Under the pieces are notes generated by a model, which had not been told where the DNA came from, did no database searches, and saw only the letters and a list, made by a program, of their open reading frames with translations. Source: Diabrotica undecimpunctata (Eukaryota; Arthropoda; Insecta; Coleoptera; Chrysomelidae). From it: DNA of 64,000 nucleotides. The position numbers and the translations under genes were made by a program. Numbering within the stretch: position 1 is the stretch's first letter; every line of letters starts with the position of its first letter. Positions 8,419 to 19,910 of this stretch are shown in pieces. Location: NCBI RefSeq assembly GCF_040954645.1, contig NC_092806.1:73038141-73102140 (forward strand). The letters are read 5' to 3'.

Positions 8419-11400
8419 CTAATACTAGTTAGAGAGACTATTATTAGTTTTAATAAATAAAGAAACATTCTTAAAACCCAAGATATTTACCTATAACAAA
8501 AATAAACTTATACCAATGGCTGACTTATTGAAACGAGGTTTCGATAACAACTTTGAAATAGCTGATTTCCCTCGTTTCAAAGAGTCAGCCTGTGGTATAT
8601 CAAACACCTTTTAAATGTGATTTTTACAACTTTAAAAGGGTTTTCGTCTGTATAACATAGGCATTGGCCTTCTAATATTATTATTGTATGTGTTTTGTGT
8701 CGACAATAACTCTTCCATGTAGCAAAGTATTTGTAGCCTATAAAACGAAGTTCTAAAGATGGCATGTTTCATGCCGAAAGTACTCAACTAATTTTAATAA
8801 AAAAAAAAAAAATTGAAAACATATACCAGTTACCAGTTTAACCTATAAAAACTTTATTTCCTGGCTACTCCCCTTTGATATTCTAGTTTTCTTTTGAGAA
8901 TTAGTTGCAGTCTTCGATATCGACATTTTCTCAATACGTGATCCGAATTACATGTTTTTTTGACGTGACAACGTCTTAAATTAGGTTGTGGCTCGGAGTC
9001 ATTTAAGAAAAAGTGTAACGCCCGCTCACGTCTGTTACAGTGAGTCACCGAACGAGAGAGAGGCCCGCCGGACCGGCGAATGCCTTGCGTCTCTCTCCCA
9101 CTCAAACATGATCGGTCCGCTGCGCGCGGCACTAGAGAATTAGGCGCGTTGAATCGCTAAAGTTGAAAATCGTTGAAAGTATCGTCAGCTGTGTCTGTAG
9201 TGAAAATGTAAAGTGCTTACAGTGTCCTATTTTAGGGGGAACCACCAGTATCAGATATAATTTTAGGAAATTACCTAGGGACCTATATTCTTTTATAATA
9301 TTGCTATGGATTTATCCATTTAATATTGAGCAATGATTGTAAACATTCTTTATAGTTTAAACTTCAATGAAAATTATTAACTGTGTCTAAAGACATATAT
9401 GATATGAGGTATTTTACCCAAGAGTATTAAGTATAATGAATATACATAAAAACATAATTTTGTTTTCTTAGGATTTAACATTTTGTCAGCACATTATCTC
9501 AAATTCACACTTAAATCAATATGTTTTTACTATTAGGTCTGTTGAATGTTTGTTCTTTACACAAAATTTAGTCTATACTTCATATTTAGTAAGCGGTAAA
9601 ATATACATTACAATTCAGTTGTTTATAAACCACTTTCAAAGCATAAAGAACCTTTTAAGCTTTGTTTATATTATTTTGTGTATATTAATTGAGTTAATTG
9701 GAGTAGCCCACTTTGATACAAAAATACAGTCAATTTATGGATATTTCAAAGTGACAATCTAAAAAAAGCTGATTTCCTCCCATGCATTTTATTAGAAACA
9801 CTTGAAATTTAAAAAAAATTTAAAAATCGTAAGATGTAAGACCTTAATCGTGAGATCGTGAGATTTGTCTTCAATTCGTGAGTAGATTCGTCATTTACAA
9901 CAACTACAACAATAAAGGTAAATAATTGTACACTAATATTTCATTATCGTAAACTATGATTGATTGATTAATTGTTAGATTGACACAAAAGTTGAGAAAC
10001 TGAATTTATAGCGGCAATTCCTTGTTCCTATTGTGCAATTTAATAATATTCATATCAATAAATATTCTACCGAGAAAAAGACGTTGTCACGTAAAATCTT
10101 CGCCCGTAAAACCGACTTTACAGGCAACCGATTTTTTTTTACTTCTTCTGCAATTAATTGGGGAACAGCCGATGAAAATTTAGGGGCCACATTTTTTTTT
10201 TTTCGAAATCGTTAGTGTATCTTTATTTTTAATTCGATTTAATTCGATTAGTTATATACCTTTGTTGTTCTACATTGAAATTACTATTGCCAAGAAATAT
10301 AAATTTTTAAGAAGTGGTTTAAGTAATTCATTGTTTTATTTGTATATCTTGTTTAACTGGACATGATAATATAGTCATTACAGTACACATATCTGTGAAC
10401 TTTTTCAACTAATCTTGTATTTAGTTCAAGTTTTACATCCTTCCACCAGGAGTATACGCCTCCTGTTTAAGGGTTTTCTGATCCGGCTTCCGCCAGGGAT
10501 CAATTCAAGTTTTCACTGTTTGCGATTCTTCTCCGTTACAGGTTGGTGACTGTTTTGGCTCTATTTGTAATTGAACTTCAATCCTTTTTGTCCTCAATTT
10601 TTTCATTCGAGTTATATTATATTCATCTTTTTAATGTCCCATCTGACCTGATCCTCCCATCTGCACTTCGGTTTTCCTTTAGATATCGTAGTCATTGGTT
10701 TCCATATTATCATTTTCTTTAATAATTTTTTCTCGTCTTCTTTACACATGCCTAAGCCATTTTAGTCTAGGCCTTTATGTGTCGAATAATGTGTTCCTCG
10801 TTCATCTAATTTCTAATGAGTTCCAATTTCGTTATTAAATAGCCGTCTAAATTCTCCGTCTTCTATTTTCTTTTGGTTCCCAGGGTACGTCTGAGAATCT
10901 TTCTTTCTGCAATTGTTAACTTTTCTTCATCTCATCGGTTGAACATTTAGTATTTGTTTAATAATGGATTAAATATAAAATAAATTTTTAAAATTGCAGT
11001 TTGATTCCAGTACGTAGTCCAATGATCCAAATATCTTTTTCATTAATTTCAATATTTTTTTATTACCATTAGTTTCATACAGTGGACTTTATCACAAACC
11101 TTTTGCACGTAAAAATGTATTTTATTTTTCATTTAATTACGGAATATTTGTAACACATTTAGTTCTTTAAATTTGTGTCTGATTAGGTTGTTAAGTTTTA
11201 TAAAGAAAATAAATTAATTTGCATATAAAATCTGCATAAAATCTAAATATAATAATAATAAAAAATCGATTAAACTTACGTCCAAAATTGGTTGGTCACA
11301 GGCATGGCAAATAGACGCAAAAAGCTTAGTATGGCAAGGCGTACAGTAAGGAAAATCATCTTTAGTATGGAAAGTATTCTCAGTTATAGGCTTTTTGCAT

Positions 11401-14400
11401 TCATTACAGCAGAAATGGTCAGGATGCCATGTTTTACCTAAAGCTGTTAGCACCTGCAAGAAAGTGTTAGTAGTTGCAAAAACACGCCAAAATAAAAAAG
11501 GTTAGCTTAAAGGCCATTCTGTAAAAATCCATTAAAATGATTAAAAAAAAAATAAAACTGTCAATAAAAGTGAGATAATGTTTAAAAACCTCTATTTGAT
11601 AGGTATATCTGATCTGATCTGATATCTGATTTATGTTTGTACACAAATACTACATTATTAAAATATATTTGCCCAATCTGGAAGCAAACACTTTACCGAT
11701 AGTGGTTAAAATGTCTTCTTTTTCTTCTTCTTTTTATGTAGACATGACTTGGTCTGTTTTTCAATGTGCATCCAGTAAGTTGTCGTTCCATCGTTTTCAT
11801 TGTCTTCCTACTGATCGTCTTCCTTTTGGAGAACCGTCTGTTGCCGTCTTTACTACTCTATTTATTGTTCGGCATATATGATTGTTCCATTTTACTCTTC
11901 TATTTCTTACCCAGTTATTGATGTTTTCCACCTTGCATATACGTCGTATATCTGTACTTCTAGCTGTGTCCCATAGTGTCTTGCGATTAATTAAGTGTTT
12001 TCATCTCTGCTGTTTCGAGCTTTCCGCAGTTAGATAATATGATGCCTAGATATTTAAAGTCCATCACTTGGTCTATTATCTGACGTTCCAGCTCCAATTT
12101 ACATCTTAGTAAATTTGCTATTGCAACAGCATGCATTTTGTCTTTTTTGGCAAATTAACATGTTAAATTTTCTGGCAGTTATATTAAATTGGTGCACCAT
12201 ACGTTGTAAATCATCTTCACTTTGAAAGAGTAGTATTGCGTAGTCTGCATAGCAGATCTGGTCAAAATGTAAATGCAATAATTAAAGAGCTATACTCAAA
12301 ACATTGTCAAAATGGAAATTTAAATCATGGTAACCTACAAGAAGCTGATGAATTTTGTAGAATTTTCAAATAAAGTACATGTACAATAGTCAATGGAACG
12401 CAGAAGGACAAAATTTTCGGACACCAACCTCGAAAAAGAAAGATTTACATAAAAATAAATTTTAATAATCCACATTTTCTGAAGTGCATCTACCAGACAA
12501 ATTTTGATATAATAACTGCACTTATAACTGAAACTATTAAACACCAAGCCGAAGTTCCAGCATTTCCACAAACTAATAGTGATACTTTAGGTATATATTG
12601 TATGATTTTAACCGGATATTATTCAATATGAATGTAATAATACCAATGAAATTTAAGAGGACTAATGAACATTGAATTTTAACTTATAAGACCTCCGGAA
12701 AGAATGCTTTATCCTCTTCCTGTTACCATTCTTGATTAAGAAATATTAGTAAACGAAATAAATTTAGAAAAAGTTTCCAAACCTAAAACACCAAAATAAT
12801 AAAACAAAATCTTATTAAAGACAGACGCATGTCAGTATACTATTGGAGCAGTCTTATCACAAAATTGGCATCCCGTTGCATATGCTTCATGCACCCTAAA
12901 CTCCACAGAAATCAATTATTTTAACAATAAAAGGCAAATGTGTGCATACCCTATCTATTTTAAAGATAATTTAAAATTTTAACAGAAAATAGACCTCTGC
13001 AAAGCCTAGCAAGACTAGCAAGGGGCTATCCGATTATACGGGTAAATATCACATGATATCCCTGTAAAGGAGCTAATTGTCTTTTATGAAAAGCAGCCGA
13101 ATTAAAAAATGCAAAATAAAAAACAAATTTCCGAAACATTATCAAACAATGGAAAGATAAATATTATATCAGATATTCAAGTCAGACCTCCAGATATTAA
13201 TCAAGGAGAAAATCAAGATAAAGATGAAAAAACAGTACAAACATCAGCCGACAATCTCATTCTAATATACCAATCAAGTAATGAATTTGTACAAAAACGA
13301 AGTCTTATTAACTACAGGAGAAATAAACAAAACAAAAATTAAGAAAAAAAAATATTTGAAAATATTAAAATAAGATTTTTTTTGTTCTCTCAAAGGAATC
13401 TGCAAGAATAAATGGTGAATTTCATCAAAAACTATATAGGTCTAAAGAAATTATTTGCTTCATAGTTCAGACCACCACTTTCATCTGAAACGTTTGTTAT
13501 TTCACTACAAAATAACTTCAAAAACTCTGCATTTAAATTATAAAAATTGTGATGCAAATGAGTTTAAGATGCCATTAAGTTCAAGATATAATGAAAATAT
13601 GAAGAAAACAAGGGACGGAAGATCAAATAGAAGTAATGATAGACCAACAAAAAATAATACAAACAAATTCATACAAATACTTAGGAACAGTAATCAACAA
13701 CAAAGGAAACATCGAGGACGATCTTAACAAAATGGAAAAACACAGGAAAACTATTCCAAGCACTAAATAGAGGGTTCCTTAATAACAAAGAAATATCAAC
13801 AAAGACCAAGATAACAGTATACAAAACAATATATAGACGTACAGTGACATATGGAGCAGAAAATTGGATATTAAACAAAAGACATCAGAGCAGAATTCAG
13901 GCAGCAGAGATGAAATACCTCAGAAGAACGATAGGAGTAAAAAGAACTGATAGAATTAGAAATGAAGAAATAAGAGAACGACTCAAAATCAAACCGATAC
14001 TCGACTCAATCAAGGAGAAAAAATTGGCATGGTTCGGACATCTAACCCGGATGGACAATAATAGACAAGTAAAAAGAGTGTGGGACGCCAAACCAATAGA
14101 GAAGAACAGAAGAAGAAGACCCGTTAAAGAATGGAACAGTGACATCTCGCAGATACTGCAGAGTAAGGGTAAGACTTGACAGGAAGCAACACAGATGGCA
14201 TCCAATAGGAAGGAATGGAGAAAGTTCGTTAAGAGCTAGAACACCTCAGAAGACTGTCAAATTTTGTAATTTAATGAATTGTATTTTAAACGGCCCAACA
14301 CCGAAAGGTACAAATGGGTCTACTGATAAAGTAAGTAAGTAAGTAAGTTCAAGATGCTATTGACCTAATATGTCTGAAGATCTAGAACAATACGCCAACA

Positions 14401-17400
14401 ATTGTCAAATATGATTAAAACATAAATACGATAGGGATCCACAAGTTAAAAAACTCACCTTTACAATAATCTCTGCTAAACCATTGGATTATATTCATAT
14501 GGATGTACTTAAAATACCGAATATATATTTTTTTAAAATAATTGATGTAGTTTTACGACATGTATGTAGTGTAGCGTAAACTGACTTTCAGTGGTCGAAG
14601 GTTTATTAAATTTCAGTACACACCGTAGATTATCATTTAAATTAACAACTGGTTCCAGTATTGAATTCAAAAATGAGGACCTAGAAGATATTTAAAGATA
14701 TGAGTAAATATTTACGTATTTATAAATTCTCTGAAATATCAGAAACAACCAACAGCAATAACAAAATTTATAAACAAAAGTTTGTCGTGCCATCTGCTAT
14801 GAGGGACACAAGTAACTTTTTCAAATTGAAAATTAATTTTCGCTACTCACGTTCCGATCCTAAAACCTAATACTAGCGACTATCACATCGACCCTATAAT
14901 TCGAAACAGACAGATGTACACACCTACCTATCCTTATTTGGTACGATTCTCAAAGAAACTCACTTACAAAAACAAGAATATCCTAATTTAGAAGACGTAT
15001 ACTACTGCAAAGAAGATTTTATTTTATACCAGATTTATACCAGAAGACAGTTGTACCTTGCGTCTCCTCGATGGTCATAGTTTGCCAATTTATTTACCAC
15101 TGAACCACCTCAAAAGAATCCATTATCGAACAAGTTACCAATAATAAAGTATACATCTACAACTGAATAAGTCCAGACTAAATGTAAAAAATTTTCGAAG
15201 CATAAAATCATCCCTCATCTAAATACCCGAAAACAGTGAAGTAATAATCAAAATTCATCATGGAAAAGCTCTCACTCTACCAAAAACAGAATATTTGTCT
15301 ACACAAAATCAAAGACAACTTTAAAATCCAAACATCTATACTATATCAGCCATCAACAAAGAAGACATTGCATTAGTCGAAGAAGATGCCGGAGACAAAG
15401 GATCTCAAAAATAACCCCATTATCTTTCAGACTTCAGACAAACTGCTTTTGTTTTGCTCTCCCAACTCCTTCTATTGATCTCTATCCTTAGCAACATACT
15501 TCCAACTTATTCCGGCTATTCTTTTTATGTCTACTCATCTCATCTGTGGTCTTCCTCTTGGTCGTCTACTTTTGTATGGTCTCCAATGTGGCATTGTGCA
15601 TTGGGGCATTTCAACATTGGTCTTTTTGTCTAGCAGAGTGACCTATGAATTTCTAATTGAGTTTGGCAATTTTTTTTGTGATATCCTGAACTTTTGCTTT
15701 TGATCTTACCCAGTCGTTCCTCTTTTTATCTGCCTGTCGTATACCTCACATTGCTCTTTCCATTGCTCTTTATGTTGTGATCAGTTTATTCATATTTGCC
15801 TTAGTTAGGGTCCATGTTTACACTTTACTCCTCAAGTATTCAGGTCTTTTGCAGTTTTTTTTTATTCAACTTCTGTCCTAGTTTCGATTTATAAAATTTA
15901 ATACAATTATTATTATTAATTCGTATAATTTTGTATTTTCGAAATAAACTTATTTTTAAAAATTGTTTCTCGTAAAATAAAAAAATAATTCTGGACATAT
16001 GCTGTGAGTCATCATGTTTTTTAGTTTTGAAATTACTTAAATCAGTTTTTTGCCACTCTTTACGTCAGCGGTTCACCTGCTTATAATTAATTATTCATCT
16101 ATTGCACTATTTGCCCGAAGTCTCCCCAATTGTCCTGATCGTTTTATTTATTTTTTTTTATGAATTTAATTCCCTTTAAGTTATCTGTATGTTACTGTCT
16201 TTATTGTACTATAGCTATTTAAATTTCGTGTTTTAAGAGGTTGGGTAAGATTGGGCTTAGAAGATTTTAAACAGTTGTGTGGAAAAATTAATATCTAATG
16301 TATTTTGGATTCCCTAATTTACTTTTTTTAACATTATCTCTGCTCAATAATCAATCAATCTTAAATTGATATTTTTTTCGTTTAAAAATCAAGCAACAAA
16401 ATTTTAATTCAGCCTTTTCTGTATATTTAAAAAGTAAAGTATTTATCGTTTTCTTCCACATTTTTTTCAGTTTACTTATAATTGAATTCCATACCCAAAT
16501 CGATAATGCAAGGATATAATTGACATCAATCAAATTACGCAATTATTATAGCAGAACAATTCGACAGATAAAAGATTGTTTGAAATCAATTTTAAATAAA
16601 ATTTGTATCAACTCAACGGTAAAATTTTGCCGTAAATGAAATCAATTTTTGGTTGAGTTTAGTGGAAGCTGGGGAAGGTAGTAAACTTTTTTACATCTTT
16701 TTTATGGTCCGAAATTGACGTTCTCAGCAAAATTAAACTTGTTCATCTCGTTTTTTAGATCAAATCGCTGACGACTGGACTATTTGGAATGATTCTTGTT
16801 ATTTTTCCCTAATTTGAATTTGTTGACATATATGTCTGCTTCACGTTGTAGACTAGTGAAACTTATAGTTAAAGAATTATGGACCATTGACTATTATTTT
16901 TAAAACTTTCTTGTTTTTACAAAAATTTAAGTGACCATTATATGTAGTTGTTATATTAATGGGCCATATAATGATCACCAAATTCTCTCTTATTTCTTAT
17001 GTATATTGTTAAAACTAATTAATTACTAGAAGCTTCTGCTGCTAATATTTCGATAAATAATTTACTTTTTAAACTAATTTGACAGAATGTTGCTATAAGA
17101 TTATTTTTGAAGCTTTTAAGGCACATATTAAATGAAATGGTACTTACTCCTCCTTTGACCTGCTCTTTGCACTTGTGGCAAACTTTGGGTTCGGTAGCAG
17201 CTGAACTCTAAAAAGAAAATAAATTGTTAGGTACCGTATTTAAACTATGAGTCAAATTCTAAAAATATTGAGAAATTTTGTTACCGTCAGACGTAAATAT
17301 ATAATATAGAACATAAAGAGGGACTAAAATTAATAAAAAAAAAGTATTAGTTTCTGTACGATTAGAATGGTTTAAGACCTCAGTTTGACGGAACGAGTAC

Positions 17401-18597
17401 ATATTACATCACAAGAACTGGAGCGCCCTGAACCAGGACTATGTCCTGAAGATGACTCAATAGAGGAATTCGAAAGCTCAATGTAGTCAAAACCGATGCA
17501 GAAACTGAGTAAGCTTAATATGAATATTACAACAATAATAAATTCATCCAGTTCTCATCCATTCTATAGTTTTACAGTGGAGTCTTAGAGCATCATCGAT
17601 GTTCTGAATATTTTCTTTAAATTATTGCCACCAAGCAATTCAATCACACTACATTACATCTCTTATTCAACTCTAATATTCCTTTGTTCTAATGGATTGT
17701 GTCTGAATTATCACTAGTTGCTCAGTGTAACGTGTAGTTTAGATTTTTTGCAAAAGGTTTTGCATTTTTCGCAATTTATGATCAACTATCGACATTATAT
17801 TCTTTATATTCTTATTGACAATTTGTTGGAATATCATATATCCGTAATATTTTGCATCTAGTCACATCTTAAAGCCAATTTACAACTACATATACTAATA
17901 CTTATATAGATCGGTAGGTACTTTGTATTTTACGTCGTCCAAAACTTGTTCCATGCTAGTTGGTATTTAATCTAAATATATACTGAGCTTACAGAATTTG
18001 TATACTGTGTACTAGACAAGGCTGATATTATATCAACATAATGAGATGAAATTATTGCCGTAAATACGATCTAAAATCCGCCAATATCCAATAAAATCCA
18101 AATAACACAAATTTAAGTTATAGGCTATAAAAGTAAAAATACTGAAGTCGTTTGACATGAAGGAGCAGAAAATATAAAAAGTTTTTAAATCAGTCGATCT
18201 AATAAGTAAAGTAGCTTAAAATATAATAAAAAGGTTTGATCTGTTATGTTACAGGCAATTAATTTGATTACAAACGACAACTTGTTAAACAATGTTTTAC
18301 CAACAAAAAGATTTTAAACGTATAAATATTGATCTGTTCTATTAGAGTTATTATTCAAACCAATTTGTACACATGTCTGATAAACTTAATATTTATTGTT
18401 AACATAATATTTTAAATACTTTTATATTTGAGGAACAATTTAGTCTCATTAATTCCCGACACTGAACGGACTTAAAATATTAAATTGATTTTCACGGTTT
18501 GTAGTTTCTCGTATTAAAACTTTTAATTATATATCTATAGAAACAATGTTTGTTTAGTAATAGTATTAAACTTAAAAAATAATAAAAAACATACCAT
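7895..18597 (-). CDS. LIM-domain protein, paxillin/Hic-5-like, 3' end missing
   Basis: Four exons joined in phase 0 (18597-18595, 17207-17148, 11453-11280, 8125-7895) give 156 residues starting MSSAATEPKVC. LIM1 uses C11, C14, H31, H34, C37, C40, C58 and C61. LIM2 uses C70, C73, H90, H93, C96, C99, C117 and C120. LIM3 starts with C129, C132, H149, C152 and C155, then is cut by a splice donor. LIM domains are double zinc fingers that bind protein partners. The WHPDHFCC/ALGKTWH pattern fits the paxillin/Hic-5/leupaxin group, which works at adhesion and actin structures. There is no long N-terminus with LD motifs, so it resembles the small three-LIM insect members. All splice sites are GT-AG. 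The final exon (second half of LIM3) was not found. The introns are full of transposon remains. Confidence 0.88.
8360..8416. repeat. (TA)n microsatellite
   Basis: About 28 TA units inside the LIM gene intron. Confidence 0.95.
8518..8590. repeat. Stem-loop with 21-bp arms
   Basis: Arms 8518-8538 (GGCTGACTTATTGAAACGAGG less one base) and 8570-8590 are reverse complements with two or three mismatches around a 31-nt loop. It lies in the LIM gene intron just upstream of a hammerhead-like core. Confidence 0.8.
8753..8780 (+). other. Hammerhead-like core with perfect 6-bp helix
   Basis: CTAAAGA, one spare T, GGCATG-TTT-CATGCC, then GAAAG. The helix is perfect; the CTGANGA box has A for G at its third base. 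The motif stands alone, with no RT or GIY-YIG code beside it. Confidence 0.5.
8854..8960 (-). mobile_element. LINE 3' tail, short
   Basis: The minus frame ends DHVLRKCRYRRLQLILKRK, LEYQRGVARK. This matches the GHVLR...LLQLILxGKIEGKRGxGRK segment seen in other LINE tails here (for example 19921-20157). The ORF continues into unrelated GC-rich DNA upstream, which is not LINE code. Confidence 0.65.
8960..10095. mobile_element. Possible nonautonomous element with short inverted ends
   Basis: GACGTGACAACGTCTT starts at about 8960 and its reverse complement, AAGACGTTGTCACGT, ends near 10094, facing inward. The left part (8960-9235) is GC-rich, unlike its surroundings, and contains CCCGCCGGACCGGCG-type sequence. 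The rest is AT-rich with no gene. A target duplication was not seen, so the boundaries are provisional. Confidence 0.35.
9236..10440. other. No recognisable gene
   Basis: AT-rich intronic DNA. A 70-codon plus frame at 9550-9762 and a 60-codon frame at 10033-10215 have no recognisable motif. Confidence 0.5.
10440..10960 (-). mobile_element. LINE 3' tail
   Basis: Across frames the minus strand reads TIAERKILRRTLGTKRK, then NEEHIIRHIKA and KWLRHVCKEDEKK-type sequence, then CRWEDQVRWD. These are the post-RT blocks of an RTE-like ORF2. Several indels make it a dead copy. Confidence 0.65.
11280..11453 (-). CDS. LIM gene exon 3 (LIM1 rest, LIM2 start)
   Basis: 174 nt between acceptor CTTGCAG and donor GAC|GTAAGT. 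It encodes VLTALGKTWHPDHFCCNEC through CHACDQPILD, that is 58 codons in phase 0. Confidence 0.92.
11700..12275 (-). mobile_element. LINE reverse transcriptase relic
   Basis: From about 12270 leftwards the minus strand reads DQICYADYAILLFQSEDDLQ (RT active-site box with YADD changed to YADY), MVHQFNITARKFNMLIC, then after frameshifts ARHYGTQLEVQIYDVYARW, then TATDGSPKGRRSVGR and KRWNDNLLDAH. This is the RT palm end plus C-terminus of a non-LTR element. Confidence 0.75.
12815..15420 (+). mobile_element. Ty3/gypsy LTR retrotransposon relic, pol region
   Basis: At 12817-12990 the translation (KTDACQYTIGAVLSQNWHPV, then AYASCTLNSTEINYF) is a gypsy RNase H. After an interrupting LINE (13588-14344), 14345 onward gives the integrase zinc-binding block (PNMSEDLEQYANNCQI; the second CxxC cysteine is now a stop) and the start of the catalytic core (AKPLDYIHMDVLKI, with its aspartate, then IIDVVLRHVCSVA). 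Beyond about 14650 only fragments are legible. Stops and frameshifts are many, so the element is dead. No LTRs were identified, and RT and gag are not clear upstream. Confidence 0.75.
13577..14355 (+). mobile_element. Nested LINE 3' part with 11-bp target duplication
   Basis: AAGTTCAAGAT occurs at 13577-13587 and again at 14345-14355, and joins the two halves of the gypsy pol gene when one copy is removed. Between them lies the C-terminal part of a LINE ORF2. It starts with a YLGTVINNKG-type block in shifted frames and continues as an open frame at 13844-14179 (MTYGAENWILNKRHQSRIQA, then KKLAWFGHLTRMDNNRQV, then KNRRRRPVKEW). It ends in a (TAAG)n tail at about 14328-14344. Only the region after the RT is present. 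Confidence 0.92.
15430..15860 (-). mobile_element. LINE 3' tail
   Basis: The minus strand reads TKANMNKLITT, RAMERAMxGIRQADKKRNDW, KVQDITKKIAKLNxKFIGHS, RRPRGRPQMR, DIKRIAGISWKYVAKDRDQ. This is the RTE-like C-terminus with the usual GRP..RW..DI(KR)I motif. It has a few stops and is truncated. Confidence 0.75.
15861..17147. other. No recognisable gene
   Basis: AT-rich intronic DNA with no ORF or repeat that I recognise. Confidence 0.5.
17148..17207 (-). CDS. LIM gene exon 2 (N-terminus, first zinc ligands)
   Basis: 60 nt, acceptor CTTTTTAG then AGTTCAG, donor GGA|GTAAGT. It encodes SSAATEPKVCHKCKEQVKGG, which supplies the first CxxC of LIM1. The next AG two bases downstream would break the frame, so the acceptor choice is fixed. 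Confidence 0.88.
17208..18594 (-). other. LIM gene intron 1
   Basis: AT-rich. It contains one degenerate hammerhead-like core (17446-17475) and no other feature that I can name. Confidence 0.7.
17446..17475 (+). other. Hammerhead-like core, degenerate helix
   Basis: CTGAAGA box, a spacer with only weak pairing, then GAAAGCTC. The boxes fit the pattern of the other copies; the helix does not. Confidence 0.35.
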
Positions 18598-18713
18598 TCT
18601 AGCAAATTATATGGTGCACTAGTTATTGCGAAAAAATTTTGAATGACAATTATCTGACGTTTTCAAGATGCGTAAAACTCGGACCAAGTCACTAGACAAG
18701 AACCAAGGAAACT
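18595..18713 (-). CDS. LIM gene exon 1: 5' UTR ending in the start codon
   Basis: The ATG at 18597-18595 is followed at once by a donor (GTATGT), so this exon contributes only methionine. Joining it to exon 2 gives MSSAATEP in frame, which is why this start is chosen. The 5' limit is a guess based on an initiator-like site at 18715-18710. Confidence 0.7.
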
Positions 18714-18715
18714 GA
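18710..18715 (-). promoter_or_regulatory. Possible initiator (TCAGTT) of the LIM gene
   Basis: TCAGTT on the minus strand matches the arthropod initiator consensus TCAGTY, with +1 near 18713. No TATA box is seen about 30 bp upstream. It gives a 5' UTR of about 116 nt. This is a motif match only. Confidence 0.35.
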
Positions 18716-18719
18716 GCCC

Positions 18720-19395
18720 ATTTTACTCTATTACCATAATGACAATATTGATCAGGGTAGGTTCAAGGGGGCGTGGTTCTTACTGATGAATATCGAAAAC
18801 ACGCACTATTATGTAGGAGTGTAAGAGGAAAAATTCTACCGCAATTTTATCACATAATAAAATAAATGTAAAAACATTTATTTTGATTTATTTTAAAACT
18901 AACACAAAACGCGAATATTTTTCATCCATAACTAACAATACAAAAAAAATTATTAAAAATATAACAAATGTTTTCACCATCATTTTTATATGAACTTTTG
19001 CTCGCTATAAAAAGATATTTTCATGGCTTGAACAGTTTCGGGCACCTGTGATCTCAATGAGGGCGTAAAAAAGCTAAACTCAGACTCACATGTGTCACTC
19101 AGATATTATCGTCAACGCCAATTAACACCTGGAACATGTTTTTTTAGAAGTTGGTAAGGCAGCAAACATAGATCCGCATCCGATAATATGCCTTCTTAAC
19201 AGTCTAGATCTTTTGAAATAAAACATAGAAGTAAGGTCTATACAAAAGATTGTTCAGATGGAAGTGTGAAAAGGTTAACGAGACAAATTAACCCCTTTGA
19301 AATCTACAATCATTTTGTAAGAATTAATTCTTTGAACTCTGAAAAATTAAAGGTAAATATCGAGCACAATTTTAATAATCAAATCTGGCCCAAGT
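18720..19395. other. No recognisable gene; LIM gene upstream region
   Basis: AT-rich DNA upstream of the LIM gene. It could hold the first exon of the plus-strand gene at 23.8-29.8 kb, but I could not identify one. Confidence 0.4.
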
Positions 19396-19397
19396 AC

Positions 19398-19421
19398 TTT
19401 CGCTTTCTACAGCATCATCAG
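19398..19421 (-). other. Hammerhead-like core
   Basis: On the minus strand: CTGATGA, one spare T, GCT-GTAGAA-AGC, then GAAAG. Both conserved boxes are perfect and the helix is 3 bp. The adjoining plus ORF at 19266-19466 runs through it and is not taken as a gene. Confidence 0.5.
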
Positions 19422-19910
19422 GGACATTTCGTCAAATTTGGGCTATCCAGCAAGCGCAGAATGTAATAAACATGAAATTAAACATATCATTCATTCTCTC
19501 ATAATCATTCTCTCTCCTGTTGCCGACAAGAATGTAGCGTAGAATAATTTTTAAATAATTTTAAACTGTTTGTCCTTGTTTTAGTGTAGTGTTATGTACA
19601 ATTTATGTTGCTTTTACTTCTTATAACTAATGTTGTCTGTACGTTATCTCCTCCATACCTCTGCTAGATTTTATTAATGACCCTACAAGTCTTTATTGAA
19701 ATCTTGTCGTCTGCACTTCTGTCTGTCTGACTATATGTGCAATGGTTTGTGCGAGTCGTTGTAGAGTCTTGAAATTTTTATATACAATGAATGTTGGTCT
19801 TGGTAAAGAGAAGTATTTGGATCAATGAGTCATAGGTCACCTAGTTACAGATAACTCCGGATAGAAAGTACGCAGAAACTTGATACATACATAGTTTAAA
19901 TATTATGTTT

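Larger units (their letters stand above)
8126..11279 (-). other. LIM gene intron 3
   Basis: A 3.15-kb intron holding a (TA)n tract, a 21-bp-arm stem-loop, a hammerhead-like core, a GC-rich segment and two LINE tails. No further exon of the LIM gene was recognised in it. Confidence 0.75.
11454..17147 (-). other. LIM gene intron 2
   Basis: A 5.7-kb intron occupied by a LINE RT relic, a Ty3/gypsy relic with a nested LINE, and another LINE tail. The stretch at about 15860-17147 is AT-rich with nothing recognisable. Confidence 0.8.

Noticed and set aside
8854..9132. 92-codon minus ORF as one protein
   Set aside because: Only its last 35 codons are LINE-like. The N-terminal part reads GC-rich DNA of other origin, so it is a chance fusion.
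12300..12800. Gypsy RT upstream of the RNase H
   Set aside because: Short readable pieces exist but none of the conserved RT boxes could be identified.
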